Shown one piece after another: positions 59,621-64,000 of a stretch of DNA of 64,000 bases. The notes under the pieces were generated by a model. It had not been told where the DNA came from. It worked only from the letters and a program-made list of their open reading frames with translations, and ran no database searches. Within the stretch, counting starts at the first letter, position 1; each line of letters opens with the position of its first letter. Origin of the DNA: Lentzea tibetensis (GTDB taxonomy: Bacteria > Actinomycetota > Actinomycetes > Mycobacteriales > Pseudonocardiaceae); contig NZ_VOBR01000003.1 in NCBI RefSeq assembly GCF_007845675.1, forward strand, positions 393,862 through 457,861, read 5' to 3'. The position numbers were made by a program, and so were the translations under genes.

Positions 59621-60484
59621 TCATTCAGGCAGCCAGGAGCTGTTGGCGCCGCAGAGCAGCACGCAGGGGAGCTCACCCGGCACCTCACCCTTGAGGAAGG
59701 CCGCGAACGCGACGGCCGAGGCGGGCTCGACGGCGAACCGGAACTCCTCCCACAACCGGTCCCGAGCGGCCAGCAGTTCGGCGTCGGAGACGAGCACGGA
59801 CCGCACGTCGTGCCGCTGCAGGATCTCCAGCGGCACCTCACCGGCCCGCGTGGCACCGAGGGCGGAAGCGGCGACGGAGTCCACCGGCGAGTCGACCGGC
59901 GTGCCGGCCTCCAGAGCGTTGTGCATGGCACAGCAGCCATCAGGTTCCACCGCGACCACGAGCCGTCCGCCGGCCGACAGGCACGTCCCGGCGACCAGCC
60001 CGCCACCACCGACGGCGACGACGATCGAGTCGACGTCCGGCGCGTCCTCGACGATCTCCGCCGCCACCGTGCTCTGCCCGGCGATCACGTCCGGGTCGTT
60101 GTACGCCTCCAGGTACGTCACACCGAACGTGCGCGCCTCGGCCGCGGCCTGCGCGTAGGTGGCGCCGTAGCGGATCAGCTTCGCGCCCGCCTCCTCGATC
60201 CGCCGCGTCTTGCTCTCCGGTGCCGTGATCGGCACGAACACCGTCGCGTGCACCCCGAGCAGCTGGGCCGCCATGGCCACTCCGAGCCCGTGGTTGCCGC
60301 CGGACGCCGTGACGACCTCGGACGGCCGGTCCAGCGACAGGAGCTTGTTCACCGCGCCGCGCACCTTGAACGAGCCGGTCAGCTGGAGGTGTTCCAGCTT
60401 GAACACGAGCGGGCGGCCGTCGGCCTCGGCTCTCATGACGGGCGTGCGGCGGACGTACGGGGCGATGCGGGCGGCGGGTGTCAT
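59621..60484 (-). CDS. PLP-dependent threonine/serine dehydratase-like enzyme
   Basis: 287 residues from ATG 60484, whose ATGA overlaps the stop of the upstream gene. The fold-type II motif KLEHLQLTGSFKVRGAVNKL carries the PLP Lys, with VTASGGNHGLGVAMAA as phosphate loop partner and VVAVGGGGLVAGTC as the glycine loop. No C-terminal ACT domain is present, so it is not the classical biosynthetic IlvA. It may deaminate Ser/Thr or act on a related amino acid. Length is shorter than IlvA but normal for catabolic or racemase-like members. Confidence 0.88.
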   Translation of the reverse strand: MTPAARIAPYVRRTPVMRAEADGRPLVFKLEHLQLTGSFKVRGAVNKLLSLDRPSEVVTASGGNHGLGVAMAAQLLGVHATVFVPITAPESKTRRIEEAGAKLIRYGATYAQAAAEARTFGVTYLEAYNDPDVIAGQSTVAAEIVEDAPDVDSIVVAVGGGGLVAGTCLSAGGRLVVAVEPDGCCAMHNALEAGTPVDSPVDSVAASALGATRAGEVPLEILQRHDVRSVLVSDAELLAARDRLWEEFRFAVEPASAVAFAAFLKGEVPGELPCVLLCGANSSWLPE

Positions 60485-60984
60485 GTCACCAGCTTCCACA
60501 AGAACGTCGCCACCGTCACCAGGCCCAGCAGGAAGCACACCACGACGACGGTCCCGCCGAGCACGACCAGCAGGCAGGCGAGCCACGACGTCTCCTCGCG
60601 CGGTGTCGCGTCCAGCTCGCGCTGGAGCTGGACGCGCGCCTCGCGGTGCAGTTCGGTGAGCTTCGCGCGGGCGGTGTCGGTGGGGGCGTCGTCGAGGTTG
60701 CCGGACCAGCCCAGCGCCTCCAGTCGCATCGTGGGCGTGCGGTAGGCGCGTTCGAACGCGACGATCTCCACCGGATCGGGTGACTCCCCGAGGTAGTCCC
60801 ACCGGCCGGCTTGCGGGAGGTCGCCGAGCACCCGGTAGACCTCGGCGAGCCGGGAACGGAGGTCCAGTCGGTGCGGGTAGGTGCCGACCAGTCCGGCGAG
60901 TCGCTGGCGGGCGCGCAGGACGTTCGCCAGGTCACCTCGCCGCAGTTCTTCGGCGGCCTTGTGGAGCGTCAGCTCAACCGGCAT
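60481..60984 (-). CDS. Hypothetical protein with C-terminal membrane helix
   Basis: 167 residues from ATG 60984. The first 65 residues form TPR-like helices (RGDLANVLRARQRLAGLVGT, AEVYRVLGDLPQAGRWDYLG), like the DUF6584-type actinobacterial family, followed by a variable middle and one membrane helix near the end (ACLLVVLGGTVVVVCFLLGL). Function is unknown. The stop overlaps the start of the dehydratase by ATGA, so the two are coupled. Divergent from the membrane protein at 61021, with only 36 bp between them. Confidence 0.75.
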   Translation of the reverse strand: MPVELTLHKAAEELRRGDLANVLRARQRLAGLVGTYPHRLDLRSRLAEVYRVLGDLPQAGRWDYLGESPDPVEIVAFERAYRTPTMRLEALGWSGNLDDAPTDTARAKLTELHREARVQLQRELDATPREETSWLACLLVVLGGTVVVVCFLLGLVTVATFLWKLVT

Positions 60985-61020
60985 GGGGGACAGTGTCGCA
61001 AACGGCGCTACCGTCGGCTT

Positions 61021-62166
61021 GTGCTCGTCCTATCGGTGCTGGTGTTCGGCCTGGCGTGGTGGCTCGGCCTGTACGTGCTCGCGCGTGACCCCGGTAAGCG
61101 TTTGCTCTGGTGGACCGGCGGTGGTCTGGTCGCGTACGCCGTCGCCGTCGTGCTGCCCGTGCCCGCGCTCGTCGTCATCCCCGCACTCGCCTGGACCGGT
61201 GTGACGCTGACGTTCACCGGCCACGTCCGGTGGTGGACGTACGCGGTCGTGCCCGTGTACGTAGCGGCGCTGTTCGTGCCGTGGATCGTGCTGGTGCCGT
61301 TGGTGGGCGCGTTCGGGATCGCGCTGTACCGGCGGCTGTTCCTGGCGCTGATCACGATCCTCGTCCCGCTCGGGGCAGGCGCTTTCCTGCTGCGGCTGCT
61401 GCCGCCCGAGTGGGTGCTCCCGACCATCGGCGTCGACCTGGTGATCCTCGGCGTGCTGGTCGCGCTGACCGACGCGGTCGAGGAGGGCGAGGCGATCAAG
61501 GCGGACATGGTGCGCTCGTTCGTCGTCTCCGCGCTCACGGCTGCGCTCTTCGGCGGCCAGGTCGCGTTGTTCCTCCAGCCCGGCATGGAACCGCTGCTCT
61601 ACGGCACGGTCGCCGCGGCGATCGGTGTCCAGGTGCTGTCGAGCCCGCTGGCATCCGCGGTCGACCGGCTCACCGTCCCGAAGGTCGCGGCCGAACGGGC
61701 CGAGCTGCGGCAGGCCGCCGACGCGCTGCCCAAGCTCGACCCGCGCCTGGAGGGTGCGGACTTCGCGAAGCTGACCCGGCGGGCGCTGGCGCACTACGGC
61801 GACCTCGGCAAGCTCGTGGCGAGCCCGCTCACGGCGTTGCCCGCGATCGACCAGTCGTTGCCACCGCTGGAACGCGCCGCGGAACTGAAGAAGCTGTTGC
61901 TGGAGAGCATTGTCCGGCTCAAACCGCGCGACGGTGAGTTCGGCACGAGCGACGAATGGCGTTACTACAACGCCCTTTACTTCTACTACGTCGCCGGAAT
62001 CCGCCCGTACTCGGTGCGCACCAAGCGCGAGGGCCTCGACGCGGCGTCGAAGCAGGCGCTCACGTGGTTCGTCACCCAGGTGCCCGAACGGACGCTGCAC
62101 AACTGGCAGAACGCCGCCGCGCGCCTGGTCGCGACCGATCTGATGGCAGGAGTTGGCAGCGTTTGA
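61021..62166 (+). CDS. Membrane protein with cytoplasmic helical domain, unknown function
   Basis: 381 residues from GTG 61021 (MLVLSVLVFGLAWWLGLYVL). Eight or so hydrophobic segments fill residues 1-215, then a soluble helical part (RAELRQAADALPKLDPRLEG, TRRALAHYGDLGKLVASPLT, RLKPRDGEFGTSDEWRYYNA) to the C-terminus. No Shine-Dalgarno is visible; a TACCGT box at 61009-61014, six bases before GTG, suggests leaderless expression. I do not recognise the family. Only a 36-bp gap separates it from the divergent gene. Confidence 0.75.
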   Translation: MLVLSVLVFGLAWWLGLYVLARDPGKRLLWWTGGGLVAYAVAVVLPVPALVVIPALAWTGVTLTFTGHVRWWTYAVVPVYVAALFVPWIVLVPLVGAFGIALYRRLFLALITILVPLGAGAFLLRLLPPEWVLPTIGVDLVILGVLVALTDAVEEGEAIKADMVRSFVVSALTAALFGGQVALFLQPGMEPLLYGTVAAAIGVQVLSSPLASAVDRLTVPKVAAERAELRQAADALPKLDPRLEGADFAKLTRRALAHYGDLGKLVASPLTALPAIDQSLPPLERAAELKKLLLESIVRLKPRDGEFGTSDEWRYYNALYFYYVAGIRPYSVRTKREGLDAASKQALTWFVTQVPERTLHNWQNAAARLVATDLMAGVGSV

Positions 62167-62204
62167 CGTGGCTCTGGCAGTGATCGGGAGTGCACGGTCG
62201 GGCC

Positions 62205-62606
62205 ATGTTGAAATTCGCACTCAAGTTGGACGGTGTCGCTTCCATCGGAATCGGCCTGCTGATGTTGGTCCTGCGTCCCGCGCTGGGATTCCCGACGGCA
62301 TTCCTGATCGGGGTGGGCGCGGTCGCGGTGGCTTACGGTTGTTTCGCGTTCTGGCTCGGGACGCGGGAACTGCCGGACCGCAAGCTCGTGCAGCTGGTGC
62401 TCGCGTTCAACGCGTTGTGGGTGGCCGACAGCGTGCTCGTCGCGGAGGTCGGCTGGTTCCCGCTCAGCACGCTCGGGGTCGTGCTGACGCTCGCTCAGGC
62501 GGTGGGTGTCGTCGGGTTCCTGGTGCTCCAGGTCATGGGTGCGCGCGCAACGTACGGCTCCGCCCTCGGAACTCCGCGACGATCTCAGCACCCCGTCGCA
62601 CCGTGA
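62205..62606 (+). CDS. Small four-helix membrane protein
   Basis: 133 residues from ATG 62205 (MLKFALKLDGVASIGIGLLM). Four hydrophobic segments fill it; short polar turns hold RELPDRKLVQ and VAEVGWFPLS. It resembles small integral membrane proteins common in actinobacteria, without a known function. The last 74 bp overlap the convergent hotdog thioesterase gene, so either the C-terminus differs in reality or the overlap is genuine. It may be cotranscribed with the preceding membrane protein gene (38 bp gap). Confidence 0.65.
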   Translation: MLKFALKLDGVASIGIGLLMLVLRPALGFPTAFLIGVGAVAVAYGCFAFWLGTRELPDRKLVQLVLAFNALWVADSVLVAEVGWFPLSTLGVVLTLAQAVGVVGFLVLQVMGARATYGSALGTPRRSQHPVAP

Positions 62607-62925
62607 TGTCGTAGATGCCGCTGCGGCCGAACAGGGTCCGCTCGACGGCCTCGGCCTCCAGCGCGTCACCGGCGTGCACGGGCAGGATGAAGTCGATCTC
62701 GGCGGTGGCCGCCACGGTCACCGCCCCCGGCTTGTTGCACGCGCAGGCGAACGCCGTGTCTGCGAGCAGGAAGACGTACCCGCCGTGCGCGATGCCGTGC
62801 CCGTTGATCATGAGATCGGCGACGGTCATGGTGAGCCGGGCGTAGCCGTCGCGCAGCTCGACCGGCGTGATGCCGAGCGCGTTCGACGCCACGTCAGCGG
62901 CCAGCATCTCGGCAGGACCATCCAT
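62533..62925 (-). CDS. PaaI-type hotdog thioesterase
   Basis: 130 residues from ATG 62925 (MDGPAEMLAADVASNALGI). The hotdog fold shows MINGHGIAHGGYVFLLADTA, where the HGG-F-LADTA motif is the catalytic segment of PaaI/acyl-CoA thioesterases. It probably hydrolyses (hydroxyphenyl)acetyl-CoA or a related short or aromatic acyl-CoA. No other phenylacetate gene is nearby. A TACAGT box seven bases before the ATG suggests a leaderless mRNA. It is divergent from the Cys-rich mini-peptide and overlaps the 3' end of the membrane protein gene. Confidence 0.85.
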   Translation of the reverse strand: MDGPAEMLAADVASNALGITPVELRDGYARLTMTVADLMINGHGIAHGGYVFLLADTAFACACNKPGAVTVAATAEIDFILPVHAGDALEAEAVERTLFGRSGIYDITVRRGAEIVAEFRGRSRTLRAHP

Positions 62926-63025
62926 TCCGGTAACTGTAATCACCCTGAAGGTGGTGTCACACAGCGTGGCGCAAGACTTACTGTCCGAGGTGATTGCTTG
63001 GTCAACCCACGTGGAGGTCGTCGTC

Positions 63026-63091
63026 ATGGGTGGTTGCTCTTGCTGCAGTTCCTGCACCGGTCCTGGCTGCGGCTGCTGCGGGTCCTGCTAG
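63026..63091 (+). CDS. 21-residue Cys-rich peptide with two CxCCxxC motifs
   Basis: ATG 63026 to TAG 63091, with a strong GGAGGT site (63013-63018) seven bases upstream. Eight of 21 residues are Cys and six are Gly, arranged as MGG, then CSCCSSC, then TGPG, then CGCCGSC: two identical CxCCxxC units. A terminator hairpin follows 14 bases after the stop and a possible TACTGT -10 box lies at 62979-62984, so it is a separate small gene. It could be a metal- or sulfur-binding mini-protein of metallothionein type. Translation from an in-frame GTG at 62966 would add a 20-residue leader-like segment, as in a ribosomal-peptide precursor. No modifying enzymes are adjacent. Confidence 0.65.
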   Translation: MGGCSCCSSCTGPGCGCCGSC

Positions 63092-63104
63092 GCAGAACGG
63101 ATTC

Positions 63105-63136
63105 GGCCCGGTCTCCCGTGCAACGGGGGCCGGGCC
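63105..63136 (+). terminator. Terminator after the Cys-rich peptide
   Basis: GGCCCGG (63105-63111) with CCGGGCC (63130-63136) and an inner CCCGT/ACGGG pair form a two-step stem 13 bases after the stop, followed by TCTTC. It separates the mini-gene from the lipoprotein. Confidence 0.75.
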
Positions 63137-63154
63137 TCTTCACGTCCTCCGGGC

Positions 63155-63532
63155 ATGAGAACGCTCTGGGGGATGGTTCTGCTCCTGCTGCTGGCCGGCT
63201 GCGGGCCGCGGACGACCACGGCCGCGGACGCGCCCGATCCGAGCGGCGGGATCGTCGGCAAGATCGAGACGCACCAGATCGAGGTGCTGACGCACTGCGG
63301 GCTGGAGTTCCTGAAGTTCGGCGACCGCACCTGGCGCGCGGAGACGCCGCTGCCGGAACCGAAGCCGCGTCCCGATCCGAACGGCGTCAAGTACGACGGT
63401 TACACCAGCGGCGTGGTCACCGTCGTCGACGACAAGACGCTGCGCTTCGCCGTCGACGACACGCGCTTCGAGGCACCGTCCGAGCCGGTCGTCTTCCACC
63501 CGACGGACGTCGAACCACCGCTCTGCCACTGA
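63155..63532 (+). CDS. Small lipoprotein, unknown function
   Basis: 125 residues from ATG 63155 (MRTLWGMVLLLLLAGCGPRT), lipobox LLAGC with Cys16. The mature part is mainly beta (IVGKIETHQIEVLTHCGLEF, YTSGVVTVVDDKTLRFAVDD) with two Cys (in LTHCGLEF and at the end PLCH), possibly a disulfide. I do not recognise the family. The gene is monocistronic between two hairpins and convergent with the chitinase remnant. Confidence 0.65.
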   Translation: MRTLWGMVLLLLLAGCGPRTTTAADAPDPSGGIVGKIETHQIEVLTHCGLEFLKFGDRTWRAETPLPEPKPRPDPNGVKYDGYTSGVVTVVDDKTLRFAVDDTRFEAPSEPVVFHPTDVEPPLCH

Positions 63533-63540
63533 CGAGCGAA

Positions 63541-63572
63541 GGCCGACGCGGGACGGAAGATCCGCGTCGGCC
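63541..63572. terminator. Bidirectional terminator
   Basis: GGCCGACGCGG (63541-63551) and CCGCGTCGGCC (63562-63572) form a perfect 11-bp stem with a 10-base loop, nine bases after the lipoprotein stop and before the end of the convergent chitinase remnant. Confidence 0.8.
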
Positions 63573-63603
63573 TGCGCCCGGCAGGGGTTGCCGGAGGAGA
63601 AGC

Positions 63604-63880
63604 TCAGCCGGTGAAGCTCTTGAAGATGTTGGTGAACTCCCAGTTCGCCTGCGAGATGCCGCTGCACGACGGCGACACCTGACCGGTGGGGCAACCGCCG
63701 TTGTCCCGTCCGACCGACCAGAAGCCGATCCGGTTGACGTGGTTGGCCTGCGCGTAGGCGAGCACCTTCCGCGCGTCGGACTGCGTGGTGGTCATCCCGG
63801 TGTCGTTCTTGCCGATCATCGGGGTGAGCCCGAGCCGCGCCTTCAGCTGCGCGTCGCTCAGCGTCGGCCAGATCTGCCGC
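63604..63880 (-). pseudogene. C-terminal remnant of a GH18 chitinase
   Basis: Residues MRQIWPTLSDAQLKARLGLT, PMIGKNDTGMTTTQSDARKV, IGFWSVGRDNGGCPTGQVSP and the end NIFKSFTG match the last quarter of actinobacterial GH18 chitinases (PMIG-ND, WS-GRD and the terminal F-FTG). Upstream of about 63880 the same frame, still open to the window edge, no longer resembles a chitinase, so the catalytic DxxDxDxE region is missing. The gene is 5' truncated or its upstream part is unrelated sequence. Without the bases beyond 64000 a frameshift cannot be excluded. Confidence 0.6.
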
Positions 63881-64000
63881 ATCTGCAATCCAGGTCCGGC
63901 TGACGTGCGCAAACACGTCGAATAGCGTGCTTGACCAGGAAGGCAACCGTGACCGGACATGACCCTCGAACCACCCCAAATTACCGGCTGATCTGTACCC

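Noticed and set aside
62533-63057. Longer form of the hotdog thioesterase starting MQELQQEQPP
   Set aside because: It would read across the Cys-rich gene and the divergent promoter; the family N-terminus fits ATG 62925.

Overview
The window looks like chromosomal DNA of a high-GC actinomycete. GTG starts are frequent, neighbouring genes often share a four-base stop/start overlap, and gene order matches two regions of the Mycobacterium tuberculosis chromosome (around Rv1324-Rv1328 and Rv3024c-Rv3032). I infer a member of the Pseudonocardiales (Lentzea/Saccharothrix type); no rRNA marker is present to prove it. I see no tRNA, rRNA, CRISPR array, insertion sequence or prophage.

Layout, left part. 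1-3478: a secreted beta-propeller protein cut by the window edge, an SCO6745-type protein and a thioredoxin-like/TPR protein. 3528-7210: two convergent paralogous zinc-peptidase lipoproteins, separated by a repeat-rich 0.87 kb gap (78-bp module, 30-bp tandem repeat, 86-bp module, then a 130-bp palindrome). 7282-8433: a free-standing intein-like gene. 8441-15739: glgE-treS-mak-glgB, the complete trehalose-to-alpha-glucan (GlgE) pathway in one operon. A membrane Ser/Thr kinase and glgP diverge from it at 15957-20011. 20300-22158: a small secreted protein and a membrane protein. 22192-23290: cysteine dioxygenase and rhodanese behind a Cys-rich leader peptide. 23429-23895: a second copy of the dispersed repeat. 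23958-26078: glgX.

Middle part. 26169-30834: ABC ATPase, enoyl-CoA hydratase, two methyltransferases and a regulator with two LuxR-type HTH domains. 30904-37497: haem peroxidase, GH92 mannosidase, a chagasin-type inhibitor next to a nucleoside hydrolase, and a hypothetical gene. 37599-42756: acyltransferase, SGNH hydrolase, then GT4/GH57/methyltransferase genes with a 42-residue membrane protein, in the order of the mycobacterial Rv3030-Rv3032 cluster for methylglucose lipopolysaccharide.

Right part. 42850-48505: an alginate-lyase-like secreted protein and two DegV paralogues flanking a DivIVA-like/OmpA-like/Glu-Pro-rich operon, with a 47-residue gene between. 48723-58530: etfBA, an ABC exporter, a GNAT/PlsC acyltransferase pair, an MFS transporter, a lipoprotein, a cysteine desulfurase and mnmA. 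58564-64000: small hypothetical and membrane genes, a dehydratase, a hotdog thioesterase, a 21-residue peptide with eight cysteines, a lipoprotein and a chitinase remnant.

Functionally the window is dominated by alpha-glucan metabolism: synthesis (GlgE, TreS, Mak, GlgB), breakdown (GlgP, GlgX) and a probable methylated glucan (GT4, GH57, methyltransferase). The least expected items are the solitary intein gene beside glgB, the dispersed mosaic repeat, the two long palindromes between convergent genes, the Cys leader and the Cys-rich mini-peptide.
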